A stretch of 11,828 nucleotides of DNA, taken from the NCBI GenBank assembly GCA_002371235.1, contig DFGN01000021.1, positions 1 through 11,828 of the forward strand. The letters are read 5' to 3'. Below, one piece after another: positions 1 to 6,759 of the stretch (positions are counted from its first letter, which is position 1; every line of letters begins with the position of its first letter). The stretch is from Candidatus Saccharibacteria bacterium UBA3749 (GTDB taxonomy: Bacteria > Patescibacteriota > Saccharimonadia > Saccharimonadales > Saccharimonadaceae). The notes below the pieces were generated by a model that worked only from the letters and a program-made list of their open reading frames with translations, made no database searches and was not told where the DNA came from. Position numbers and translations under genes: made by a program.

Positions 1-76
1 TGGTGGCGCCGACTGGACTTGAACCAGTGACACAAGGCTCTTCAGGCCTCTGCTCTACCAGCTGAGCTACAGCGCC
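1..76 (-). tRNA. tRNA-Phe (anticodon GAA)
   Basis: Read on the minus strand, the sequence folds into a complete 76-base cloverleaf. The acceptor stem is GGCGCTG paired with CGGCGCC (one T-G wobble), the D stem GCTC/GAGC encloses an AGCTGGTA loop, the anticodon stem GAGGC/GCCTT encloses CTGAAGA, the variable loop is GTGTC, and the T stem ACTGG/CCAGT encloses TTCAAGT. Loop positions 34-36 are GAA, which reads Phe codons TTC and TTT. The terminal CCA is encoded and falls on the first three bases of the window. The gene diverges from hisS across 42 bases that hold a symmetrical double promoter. Confidence 0.96.
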
Positions 77-87
77 ACAATGTGCTA

Positions 88-96
88 ATTATAGCA
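88..96 (-). promoter_or_regulatory. Extended -10 promoter of tRNA-Phe
   Basis: The minus strand reads TGCTATAAT, a consensus extended -10. It ends 11 bases before the first tRNA base, which leaves a leader of about five bases for RNase P to remove. It forms one arm of a perfect palindrome whose other arm is the hisS promoter. Confidence 0.75.
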
Positions 97-102
97 TATC
101 TA

Positions 103-111
103 TGCTATAAT
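103..111 (+). promoter_or_regulatory. Extended -10 promoter of hisS (leaderless)
   Basis: TGCTATAAT ends seven bases before the hisS ATG at 119. With usual -10 to start-site spacing, transcription begins at or one base before the A of the ATG, so no leader or Shine-Dalgarno is possible. No good -35 is seen at a 17-base spacing; the TGn extension probably compensates. Together with the tRNA promoter it forms a perfect 12+12-base inverted repeat at 87-112 with a two-base spacer. Confidence 0.75.
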
Positions 112-118
112 TAAAAGC

Positions 119-1456
119 ATGAAATCCATCAATACATCTAAAATTTCCGGCGCCCAAGAGCTCCTACCAGAGACTCAAGCCGTTTTTAATAAATTAAAAC
201 TCAACATTGCTAACACATATCATCTATATGGCTTTCAAGAAATTGAAACTCCTTTCATTGAACGTACCGAAATACTTCTTGCCAAAGCCGGCGGAGATAC
301 CGAAAAGCAAATCTATAAGCTCGTCAAAACTGGTGACAAATCAGTTGAAGCTGCCGACCAAGCCCTTCGTTTTGATCATACCGTACCGTTAGCCCGCTAT
401 GTCGTAGAACACGAGAACGAGCTAATTTTTCCTTTCAAAGTTTCCCAACTCGGAGTAAATTTCCGCGGCGAACGCGCTCAAAAAGGTCGCTTCCGTGAAT
501 TCTATCAATGCGACATCGACATAATCGGCCGTAACGAGCTCTCCATAGCTTACGATAGCGAGGTTATTACTACGCTTCTTGCCACCTTTAAAACATTCGA
601 CCTGAACACCCCAGTACTCGCCCGCATTAGTAATCGCAAAATCGTCATCGGCTTAATTAAATCTCTCAATCTCACAGATAAAGCCACCGAAATTATGAAT
701 ATCATCGATCACGCCGAAAAAGTCACAGAGGAGCAAACCAAGTTTAACCTCGAACAACTCGGCCTCACCAAACAGGTGACTGCAAACATCCTTAGTTTTA
801 TCAATCTCAATGGCAATCGTTCCAAAGTTATCAACGAATTAAACAACCTAGAAATCGATAACTCGACTTTCAAGGAGGGTGTTACCGAACTGGATCAAGT
901 TCTCTACCTATTAGAGTCTACCGACGCCGACTATCAGATACAAGCCGATATGAAAATCATCCGTGGCCTTGATTATTACACCGGTACAGTCTTCGAGTTC
1001 ATTCTTCCCGAATACCCAAACATCGGTTCAGTTGCTGGTGGCGGACGCTACGACAATCTTACCAAACATTTTTCAAATAAATCTTTCCCTGGCGTTGGTG
1101 GCTCCATTGGGCTAACACGCCTATTCTATGTCCTAAACGAAGAGAATCTTCTCAATCCCGAAATCTACGATCTTCTAGATTATGCCGTGATTCCGCTTTC
1201 CGAATTCGAAAACGACGAAGCGATAAACGTTGCAAATAAACTTCGTAATAAAAATCATAGCACTACCGTTGTATTAACCAACAAAAAACTTGGCGACAAA
1301 GTAACCTATGCATCAAAAATCGCTAAAAACTGCATCGTTATAGGCCCCGAAGAAGTTAAGACGAAATCCCTACAATCCAAAAATTTCCAAACCGGCGAAG
1401 TTACCGATTTAAATATTGAAGTTATATCTAATCCCGAAGATTTTTGGGGAAACTAA
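119..1456 (+). CDS. hisS: Histidyl-tRNA synthetase
   Basis: This 445-residue class II aminoacyl-tRNA synthetase charges tRNA-His with histidine in the cytoplasm, and the length is normal for the family. The catalytic domain carries motif 2 (FRGERAQKGRFREFYQCD, about residues 120-137), the histidine-binding signature RGLDYYTGTVFEF near residue 282, the GGGRYDNL loop near 307 and the motif 3 segment GGSIGLTRLF near 328. The last 100 or so residues (from about DYAVIPL) form the anticodon-binding domain. The ATG at 119 is chosen because the protein begins with the expected family N-terminus (a gene-typical SGAQELLP segment) and because the TATAAT lies immediately upstream; there is no Shine-Dalgarno. 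It leads a plus-strand group with glyQS, which has its own promoter 58 bases downstream. Confidence 0.97.
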   Translation: MKSINTSKISGAQELLPETQAVFNKLKLNIANTYHLYGFQEIETPFIERTEILLAKAGGDTEKQIYKLVKTGDKSVEAADQALRFDHTVPLARYVVEHENELIFPFKVSQLGVNFRGERAQKGRFREFYQCDIDIIGRNELSIAYDSEVITTLLATFKTFDLNTPVLARISNRKIVIGLIKSLNLTDKATEIMNIIDHAEKVTEEQTKFNLEQLGLTKQVTANILSFINLNGNRSKVINELNNLEIDNSTFKEGVTELDQVLYLLESTDADYQIQADMKIIRGLDYYTGTVFEFILPEYPNIGSVAGGGRYDNLTKHFSNKSFPGVGGSIGLTRLFYVLNEENLLNPEIYDLLDYAVIPLSEFENDEAINVANKLRNKNHSTTVVLTNKKLGDKVTYASKIAKNCIVIGPEEVKTKSLQSKNFQTGEVTDLNIEVISNPEDFWGN

Positions 1457-1479
1457 TTATCTAGGAACGATCTGACCAA

Positions 1480-1508
1480 TTGAGAAAAATACCATTCGGA
1501 GTTATAAT
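1480..1508 (+). promoter_or_regulatory. glyQS promoter, -35 and -10 (leaderless)
   Basis: TTGAGA at 1480-1485, a 17-base spacer and TATAAT at 1503-1508 make a near-consensus housekeeping-sigma promoter. The -10 ends six bases before the glyQS ATG at 1515, so the predicted +1 is the A of the start codon. This is the one leaderless promoter here without a TGn extension, and the only one with a good -35. Confidence 0.8.
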
Positions 1509-1514
1509 TACATT

Positions 1515-2858
1515 ATGAGTAAATTAGATGATATTGTAAGCTTATGTAAACGCCGTGGTTTTATTTTTCCCGGTTCTGATGTTTACGGCGGATTTGCCGG
1601 CACCTGGGATTTTGGTCCACTTGGTGTTATGTTAAAGAATAGAATCATGCAGGAATGGTGGAAATTTTTCGTCGATGACCGTGAAGATATCTATGGCATT
1701 GATGCTGCTATTATAATGAACCCAAAAACATGGGAAGCATCTGGCCATACCGCTACTTTTGCCGACCCACTCATAGAATGTAAAGAATGCAAGTCTCGTT
1801 TTCGTGCCGACAAAATCGCCGACGGCATCAATGAATCTGTAACCACAGAACAATTCCTAGCCACCCACACCAAATGCCCAGTTTGTGGCAAAGAATCTTG
1901 GGGCCCCATTCGCAAGTTTAATATGATGTTCTCCACTCATGTCGGCGCCGTTCTTCCAGATGACGATGAGGAGCTCGCAAATAAAAACATTGCTTACCTT
2001 CGCCCAGAAACCGCCCAGGGAATCTTCACAAATTACAAGAATGTCGTAGATACTATCTATCCAGACTTGCCTTTTGGCCTCGCTCAACAAGGCAAAGCTT
2101 TCCGCAATGAGATTAGTCCACGCGATTTTATCCTACGCGATCGCGAATGTTCACAAATGGAAATTGAGTATTTCGTTAATCCCACCACCTGGGAAGAAAA
2201 TTTCGAAAAAATGCGCAACCTCCAGCATGTTTTTCTAGAACAAGTTATTGGTTTGCCCAAGGAAAGCATTCACGAGTACGAAGTCCCAGTAGCAAACCGC
2301 GCGCATTACAGCAAACGTACTATCGATTTCATGTTTGACTATCCTAACGGCGAAGAGGAACTCATGGGGCTCGCCTATCGTACCGATTTCGACCTTTCTA
2401 ACATTGCGAAAGCATCTGGCAAATCAATGGATTACCGCGACAAGAAGACTAATCAAGTATTCGTCCCACACGTTATCGAACCATCAATCGGCGTCGAACG
2501 CTTATTCCTAGCCGTCTTCTCAGCCGCTTACACCGAAGATGAAATTGACGGCAACAAACGCATAGTATTAAAGCTCCCAACTAACCTCGCACCATACAGA
2601 TATTGCGTTTCGCCATTACTCAAAAACAAGCCAGAACTGGTAGCAAAGGCCCAGGAAGTCTACCAAGCTCTACGTCACAAATATAGTAATGTTACCTGGG
2701 ATGATTCTGGCAATATTGGTAAACGTTATCGTAAACAGGACGAAATCGGCACCCCCGAATGTATTGTTATTGACTTTGAAACCCTAGAAAATGACACCAT
2801 AACTGTCAGAGATCGCGACACGGCAAAACAAAAGCGTATTCCTATTGCCGAATTATAA
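1515..2858 (+). CDS. glyQS: Glycyl-tRNA synthetase, homodimeric type
   Basis: This 447-residue class II synthetase of the single-polypeptide (alpha2) type attaches glycine to tRNA-Gly. The N-terminus has the typical RRGFIFPGSDVYGG segment and the GTWDFGPLG loop. Cysteine pairs CKEC (about residue 89) and CPVCGK (about 117) suggest a zinc-binding insertion. LRPETAQGIFTNY lies near 159, motif 2 FRNEISPRDFILRDRE near 196 and motif 3 PSIGVERLFLAVF near 324. The C-terminal anticodon-binding domain starts around LAPYRYCVSPL and ends with the family-typical RDRDTAKQKRIP. The start is supported by the promoter that ends six bases upstream. The stop codon overlaps a TATAAT, and the next gene follows after 31 bases. 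The organism evidently does not use the separate GlyQ/GlyS alpha2beta2 enzyme. Confidence 0.97.
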   Translation: MSKLDDIVSLCKRRGFIFPGSDVYGGFAGTWDFGPLGVMLKNRIMQEWWKFFVDDREDIYGIDAAIIMNPKTWEASGHTATFADPLIECKECKSRFRADKIADGINESVTTEQFLATHTKCPVCGKESWGPIRKFNMMFSTHVGAVLPDDDEELANKNIAYLRPETAQGIFTNYKNVVDTIYPDLPFGLAQQGKAFRNEISPRDFILRDRECSQMEIEYFVNPTTWEENFEKMRNLQHVFLEQVIGLPKESIHEYEVPVANRAHYSKRTIDFMFDYPNGEEELMGLAYRTDFDLSNIAKASGKSMDYRDKKTNQVFVPHVIEPSIGVERLFLAVFSAAYTEDEIDGNKRIVLKLPTNLAPYRYCVSPLLKNKPELVAKAQEVYQALRHKYSNVTWDDSGNIGKRYRKQDEIGTPECIVIDFETLENDTITVRDRDTAKQKRIPIAEL

Positions 2859-2889
2859 TCCTCATGCTAAAATAAAACCAGGAAAACAA
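2854..2889 (+). promoter_or_regulatory. Possible promoter and weak RBS for the small membrane protein
   Basis: TATAAT at 2854-2859 overlaps the glyQS stop codon, and an extended -10-like TGCTAAAAT lies at 2865-2873. An AGGAAAA stretch sits 4-10 bases before the ATG at 2890 and may act as a ribosome binding site. Unlike the leaderless genes, the spacing allows a short leader. Read-through from glyQS is an alternative. Confidence 0.35.
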
Positions 2890-3360
2890 ATGACAGAATC
2901 AAAAAACACCAATAAGAAACCACTCATTATCGGGTCTGCAATCGCAGCCACTCTTGCTATTGTTATTCTGATACTAATAATACTATTCAACAATAATATC
3001 ATCTCCGGCGGACTAAATAGCGCGTTCTTCACCTCCGGTGGCAACAAATATGTCATCACTCTCACCGGCTCAGATATATTTCCGGAAGCAGACAAAGACT
3101 ACATTCCAGTCAAGATTCATCGCGTTTATACTACTTCAAATGGCGTCGCAGACGGACTTAAGATTTACCAAGAATACGAAAGCAGCAGAATCGCACGCCA
3201 AGCCTACGAGCAGATACGTGATTTAGACCGCGATGTCTATCAGGCTATTGACCTAGATGCACCATACGTTATTCTCACCGCCAAGCCATTCGAATATGAA
3301 GGTATTACCGTAGATGATCTCAAAGTTGAAACTACCTCGTCTGACCAATTAGACGAATAA
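2890..3360 (+). CDS. Small N-terminally membrane-anchored protein of unknown function
   Basis: I do not recognise this 156-residue protein. It starts with a short polar, lysine-containing segment (TESKNTNKK), followed by one strongly hydrophobic helix at about residues 12-34 with no lipobox cysteine or obvious signal-peptidase site. The remaining roughly 120 residues are soluble and probably extracytoplasmic; they mix beta-like stretches (YVITLTGSDIF, YVILTAKPF) with a charged helix (SSRIARQAYEQIRDLDRD). The end is acidic (SSDQLDE). The ATG at 2890 is preferred over an in-frame TTG at 2845, which would overlap glyQS, because an AGGA precedes it and the helix then starts near the N-terminus. 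It is followed by a bidirectional terminator and is convergent with ppa. Confidence 0.75.
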   Translation: MTESKNTNKKPLIIGSAIAATLAIVILILIILFNNNIISGGLNSAFFTSGGNKYVITLTGSDIFPEADKDYIPVKIHRVYTTSNGVADGLKIYQEYESSRIARQAYEQIRDLDRDVYQAIDLDAPYVILTAKPFEYEGITVDDLKVETTSSDQLDE

Positions 3361-3384
3361 GCCCAGCAAGCATCTTACCAAACA

Positions 3385-3414
3385 AAAATCATCTCCCGAC
3401 AAGGAGATGATTTT
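3385..3414. terminator. Bidirectional intrinsic terminator between convergent genes
   Basis: A perfect 12-base stem, AAAATCATCTCC paired with GGAGATGATTTT, encloses the six-base loop CGACAA. On the minus strand the stem runs into TTTTTGTTT, a good U-tract for ppa; on the plus strand it gives TTTTAT for the small membrane protein. It lies between stops at 3360 and 3430, as expected for a shared terminator. Confidence 0.9.
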
Positions 3415-3429
3415 ATAAAATACATGAAT

Positions 3430-3963
3430 CTAGTTATTCTTCGCGTATCGCTCAATCGCCGCTGCAATCACCGCTTTCGCCGACTCAATTCCCTCAAAAG
3501 CCTTTACTACAGTTGTACCAGGCTTCTTTAAATCCTTATAATGATTAAAATGACATTCAATCTGTTTTAGAGTCTGTTTTGGTAAATCTTCTAACGAGTT
3601 GTAAGCATCACCATTGTTGCGATCATCTGCTGGCACACAAATAATCTTATCGTCCACTTCACCATCATCTAAGAATTTCATCACACCAAGAACTTTAGCC
3701 TTCGTCCAAATACCCGTCGTAAGAGGCTGTTCTGTAATCATTAGCACATCTAGCTCATCCCCATCTTCATCTAATGTCTGCGGAATAAAACCATAGTTGC
3801 AGGGCTTTGCAAAAATCATCGGCTCTACCCTATCTAGCATAAAGCAAGCATGTTTACGGTCCCACTCAATCTTGTGATTCGATCCAGTCGGAATCTCAAT
3901 TACTACATTAACTTCACCTTTATCCGGCTCGCCCGGAGTCAAAACTTTATTAAAATCTGCCAT
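3430..3963 (-). CDS. ppa: Inorganic pyrophosphatase, family I
   Basis: This 177-residue soluble enzyme hydrolyses pyrophosphate to two phosphates, which pulls forward tRNA charging and nucleic acid synthesis. Family I is shown by the KIEWDRK substrate-pocket segment (about residues 31-37), the CNYGFIPQT stretch (about 55-63) and the signature DEDGDELDVL (about 65-74), whose aspartates bind the metal ions. A further acidic metal segment, DDKIICVPADDR, lies near 104-115. Length is normal for bacterial enzymes. The ATG at 3963 is fixed by an AAGGAGA ribosome binding site. It lies 62 bases after recO on the same strand and has its own extended -10, so it need not depend on the kinase-regulator-recO transcript. 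Confidence 0.96.
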   Translation of the reverse strand: MADFNKVLTPGEPDKGEVNVVIEIPTGSNHKIEWDRKHACFMLDRVEPMIFAKPCNYGFIPQTLDEDGDELDVLMITEQPLTTGIWTKAKVLGVMKFLDDGEVDDKIICVPADDRNNGDAYNSLEDLPKQTLKQIECHFNHYKDLKKPGTTVVKAFEGIESAKAVIAAAIERYAKNN

Positions 3964-3967
3964 ATTC

Positions 3968-3996
3968 TCTCCTTATTTATACTATATATAATAGCA
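3968..3996 (-). promoter_or_regulatory. ppa promoter (extended -10) and Shine-Dalgarno
   Basis: The minus strand reads TGCTATTAT (3988-3996), then a short A/T-rich leader with AAGGAGA (3968-3974), and the ATG at 3963. This is a leadered gene, in contrast to the five leaderless starts in the window. Confidence 0.65.
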
Positions 3997-4025
3997 CAAA
4001 CCACCAAAAAATTCATCCTATCATA

Positions 4026-4721
4026 CTATCTTGTGATTCTTGTCATAATACGCACCAACTTCAAAGATGTGTCTAGTATTTTATCTATGCCCTTGATGCG
4101 CATAATTACATTGATATTACTCGAAGACAGTATTCTTAATAATTTAATTGTATCTGCATTATATATTCCGTCTATATCCGCCACAAAGCATCCTTCAATT
4201 ATGTCATAATTATACCAATTCCCCGGCTCAAGCCTACTTCCGTCTGGCCCTCTATATAAATTCACTTCCTCCCCCATCGCCTTAGCTAGATTAAGCAAGA
4301 ACCACATTTCAATAATCTTTAAATCCACATCGCCATCAAGCGCGATTAGGCACTGTTCAACTATTCTATAGTATTCTGAATTGTCGGAACTATCAGATGC
4401 AATACTAATTTTCTTGAGCACCAATCCAGCCAACTCCATTTTGTCAAATGACTTTAGAATATTTCCATAATAACGTAACATCTTAGCACCTGTCAGTATC
4501 CCCATTTCATTATTACTAAAAAGAATCGAAAAATCAATTAACGAAAACAATTCTATATTACCAGCCAGCTTAGATTTTTCTTTTCGCACGCCACGCGCAA
4601 TCGCCGACATCTTACCAACTGGCGTGATGATATTTATAATTCGATCGGCTTCACCATAATTTGTACGCCGGATTACATAACCATTAGTGCGAATGTCTTT
4701 ATTTGGCATGTTTATTAACAT
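4026..4721 (-). CDS. recO: DNA repair protein RecO, apparently lacking its zinc site
   Basis: RecO mediates loading of RecA onto single-stranded DNA in the RecFOR pathway. The N-terminal OB-fold is recognisable from GYVIRRTNYGEADRIINI, GKMSAIARGVRKEKSKLAG, IELFSLIDFSI and MGILTGAKML, in the family order. The rest is a helical domain with WFLLNLAKAMGEE. Many RecO proteins have four cysteines in a C-terminal zinc ribbon; this region (near GPDGSRLEPGNWYNY) keeps only one cysteine, so metal binding is probably lost. There are two possible starts: ATG 4721, with GGAGG about 12 bases upstream, and ATG 4709. Both lie inside the end of the response regulator gene, so translation is probably coupled. 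At about 230 residues it is slightly short for the family. Confidence 0.88.
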   Translation of the reverse strand: MLINMPNKDIRTNGYVIRRTNYGEADRIINIITPVGKMSAIARGVRKEKSKLAGNIELFSLIDFSILFSNNEMGILTGAKMLRYYGNILKSFDKMELAGLVLKKISIASDSSDNSEYYRIVEQCLIALDGDVDLKIIEMWFLLNLAKAMGEEVNLYRGPDGSRLEPGNWYNYDIIEGCFVADIDGIYNADTIKLLRILSSSNINVIMRIKGIDKILDTSLKLVRIMTRITR

Positions 4722-5055
4722 AGTTTTCTATGTCCTCCGGTGTCATCGTTTCTTTGCTTAATATACCGACTACGCCATATTCCGACAAATCTCGATTCGC
4801 AAAATCTAGTGACGACACAATGACAATCGGAATCCTTACCGTATCAGGATATGATACTAAGTCGTTCATTAGTGTAAAACCATCTGGCCCATCTAGTAGC
4901 ACGTCTAAAAATATCAAATCCGGCAATACTCCGTCCGCTATACAATTCATTGCATCAATCGCATTACGAAAAGTCATCACTTCACTGGTCCCATTCTTTA
5001 CGATATTAGCAAGACACTCCGCCATTAGCTCGTCATCGTCAATTACAAAAATCAT
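4699..5055 (-). CDS. Single-domain response regulator (receiver only)
   Basis: This 118-residue CheY-like receiver has no output domain. Visible phosphorylation residues are the acidic triad at DDD 6-8, the phospho-acceptor Asp51 in LIFLDVLLDGPDG, the switch Ser81/Ser82 in IVIVSS, and the conserved Lys101 in GILSKE. Its ATG shares one base with the kinase TGA (TGATG), so the two are translated in a coupled way and almost certainly form a cognate pair. The 3' end overlaps recO. With no DNA-binding domain it probably acts by protein-protein contact or as a phosphate relay; the target is not visible. Confidence 0.9.
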   Translation of the reverse strand: MIFVIDDDELMAECLANIVKNGTSEVMTFRNAIDAMNCIADGVLPDLIFLDVLLDGPDGFTLMNDLVSYPDTVRIPIVIVSSLDFANRDLSEYGVVGILSKETMTPEDIENYVNKHAK

Positions 5056-5735
5056 CAGAACAAGCTCGCCTGTTTAGATACTGGTAGCTCCACAAAAAAG
5101 CTCGTTCCATCCCGATGCCGCACTGCGCCAACATTAGCATGCATAAATCTTGCGAAATTCGATGCAATAAATAGTCCCAGCCCAGAAGATCCTGGTCTCA
5201 TCGAAACTGTGAGCGGCTCCTTAATCCAACCCCGCTTTATTTCTCGCCAAACATCGATCGGTAATGCTGGTCCATAATCACGTACATTAATCTTTACCTT
5301 TCCATGGCAATCTTTTACTACCAACTCCGCTCTCATCTGTTCATTTGAATAATGCATCGCATTAAGGAGGAAATTATAAACTATACTGTATAATAATTCC
5401 CTATTTGCCATTACAAGTCTGGCATGATTAGAATATCTTAGCCGCAAACTACGGTTATTATATCTGAATAGATACTGAAGCTCTCGATTTACCGCATCGC
5501 ATACTTCTCTTACAGCTACAGGCTCCATTTCGAACAACCCATCCTCCAGCCTATGAACCTTAATTAGGTCATTTACCTGCCGCATCGCCCGTTCCGATAC
5601 ATTAATCATCTGCGAACGCACCTTCTCGTCCTGCGGCGTTAGTTCATTTAGCGAAAACGCTAATTGTCTCAATACAGTTAGCGGCGCCTTTAATTCATGC
5701 GCCACCACCAAAATACCGTCTACCTCCGTGTTCAT
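5055..5735 (-). CDS. Minimal cytoplasmic sensor histidine kinase
   Basis: This 226-residue kinase starts only 12 residues before its phospho-acceptor histidine (His13 in AHELKAPL). There is no membrane helix and no N-terminal sensory domain; dimerisation helices run to about residue 65. The ATPase part has an N box (VYNFLLNAMHYS), a G1 box that is slightly altered (RDYGPALP, with Ala where DxGxG kinases have Gly) and an intact G2 box (GSSGLGLFIA). The start at 5735 is preferred over an in-frame ATG at 5753, because the longer form would translate through the -10 element TGCTATAAT that ends six bases before 5735. It forms a one-base overlap with the receiver gene. The signal must come through a partner protein or a very small cue. 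Confidence 0.9.
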   Translation of the reverse strand: MNTEVDGILVVAHELKAPLTVLRQLAFSLNELTPQDEKVRSQMINVSERAMRQVNDLIKVHRLEDGLFEMEPVAVREVCDAVNRELQYLFRYNNRSLRLRYSNHARLVMANRELLYSIVYNFLLNAMHYSNEQMRAELVVKDCHGKVKINVRDYGPALPIDVWREIKRGWIKEPLTVSMRPGSSGLGLFIASNFARFMHANVGAVRHRDGTSFFVELPVSKQASLF

Positions 5736-5741
5736 GCCCCC

Positions 5742-5750
5742 ATTATAGCA
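5742..5750 (-). promoter_or_regulatory. Extended -10 promoter of the kinase gene (leaderless)
   Basis: The minus strand reads TGCTATAAT followed by six bases (GGGGGC) and ATG at 5735, so the predicted +1 is the A of the start codon. It sits in the 17-base gap after the PsbP-like gene and decides the start codon of the kinase. Confidence 0.75.
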
Positions 5751-5752
5751 CA

Positions 5753-6517
5753 TTAAGAGTTAAACTTAATTGATTGAATAATCTTTTCGAAACTTTCTTT
5801 AAACAGTACGGAGTCAGTTTGCATAAATGCAGTCTTATCGCGTATCTTAAATATTAGGATATAACCACTAAGGTCTGTATTTGGAATTGTACCATAATAT
5901 AGATTAGCTGTTGCCCCGTTCACTGTTACCGATTCTACATTGAGCACACTATCACGATTGCCAACATAACGCTGGTATTCTTTAGCTACATCTTCGAAAG
6001 TTCTATTAACAATACGAATTCTCAAAGCGTTTACAGTGCTATTTGAAATTGGTTCAACTTGTATCGGATTAAGATATGCTTCAAAATCTCCACCATTTGA
6101 TGCATCCTTCGCAATATAAGCACTCCAGGTCTTTGGATATTCAAAATTCAACTCACCATAATCTACCGGCCCAGCAAAAATCTTGTATGGAAAGTCCTTT
6201 TCTTCTTGACACTTATATGCATCATCAATAGACTGTTCATCCTTCGCTTTGGCAATCTCGGCAGCAACTTCTTTATCATAATCCGCCTTTAAAGTGTTAA
6301 ACTCCGTTAACATCCACAAAAACAACCCAGCAAAAACCACCGTCGTAAGCACAAGAATTACAATCACTATAATCCTAGCCGCGCCAGAATTAGTTTTCTT
6401 CTTTGGAGCTAGATTAGCCTGATTCATCGAATTTTGTCGTACCGGTTGCACCTGTGGTGTTTGCCCAACTTGTGCTCCCAGCGTTGATTGTGTTTGCAAA
6501 GGTTGATTATTATTCAT
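5753..6517 (-). CDS. PsbP-like, single-pass membrane protein with Q/N-rich N-terminal tail
   Basis: This 254-residue protein has a low-complexity Gln/Asn/Pro-rich tail (about residues 1-38), a KKK stop, one transmembrane helix (about 48-71, ARIIVIVILVLTTVVFAGLFLW) without a lipobox, a charged helix (about 72-100), and an extracytoplasmic domain. The domain has the layout of PsbP-related proteins: LNFEYPKTWSAYI, a YLNP turn, an LRIRIV strand, a helix EDVAKEYQRYV, VNGATANLYYGTIPN and a final helix FKESFEKIIQSIKF. Such domains occur in many bacteria outside photosynthesis with unknown function. Fold assignment is from pattern only. The ATG at 6517 lies six bases after a TATAAT. The kinase gene starts 17 bases downstream, so a sensor role is conceivable but unproven. 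Confidence 0.8.
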   Translation of the reverse strand: MNNNQPLQTQSTLGAQVGQTPQVQPVRQNSMNQANLAPKKKTNSGAARIIVIVILVLTTVVFAGLFLWMLTEFNTLKADYDKEVAAEIAKAKDEQSIDDAYKCQEEKDFPYKIFAGPVDYGELNFEYPKTWSAYIAKDASNGGDFEAYLNPIQVEPISNSTVNALRIRIVNRTFEDVAKEYQRYVGNRDSVLNVESVTVNGATANLYYGTIPNTDLSGYILIFKIRDKTAFMQTDSVLFKESFEKIIQSIKFNS

Positions 6518-6523
6518 ATAGAC

Positions 6524-6532
6524 ATTATATCA
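6524..6532 (-). promoter_or_regulatory. Extended -10 promoter of the PsbP-like gene (leaderless)
   Basis: The minus strand reads TGATATAAT, six bases (GTCTAT), then ATG at 6517. The predicted +1 coincides with the start codon. It is located in the 38-base gap after xseB. Confidence 0.75.
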
Positions 6533-6555
6533 TAAGTATTATATTATTATATACG

Positions 6556-6759
6556 CTATTTACTAAAATCTTCCGACAACACCTCAATTTCATTCTTTAG
6601 CTCATTTAAATCTTTTTCAATATCTTTAGCTAGTTTAATCGCTTCTTTATATTTGTCTACTGCCTCATCTAGCTTAAAACCATCCGAATAAAACCATTCC
6701 ACTTCGCCATCGAGTTTCTCAATTTTTTGATTGAGTGTTAAATCATTTTTTATTGCCAT
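6556..6759 (-). CDS. xseB: Exodeoxyribonuclease VII small subunit
   Basis: This 67-residue, highly charged helical protein has the family features: the early LTLNQKIEKLDG segment, a central GFKLDEAVDKYKEAIKLAKD hairpin and a second helix of Lys/Glu repeats. XseB subunits coat the coiled-coil arm of XseA to form exonuclease VII, which degrades single-stranded DNA to short oligonucleotides. Its ATG at 6759 lies inside the end of xseA (10-base overlap), preceded by AAGGAG at 6765-6770 five bases upstream. This ensures coupled production of the two subunits. Confidence 0.92.
   Translation of the reverse strand: MAIKNDLTLNQKIEKLDGEVEWFYSDGFKLDEAVDKYKEAIKLAKDIEKDLNELKNEIEVLSEDFSK

Noticed and set aside
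3850..4209. Plus-strand open frame of 119 codons across the ppa-recO junction
   Set aside because: It is a shadow of ppa and recO on the other strand, has no promoter or RBS of its own, and crosses a clear intergenic promoter.
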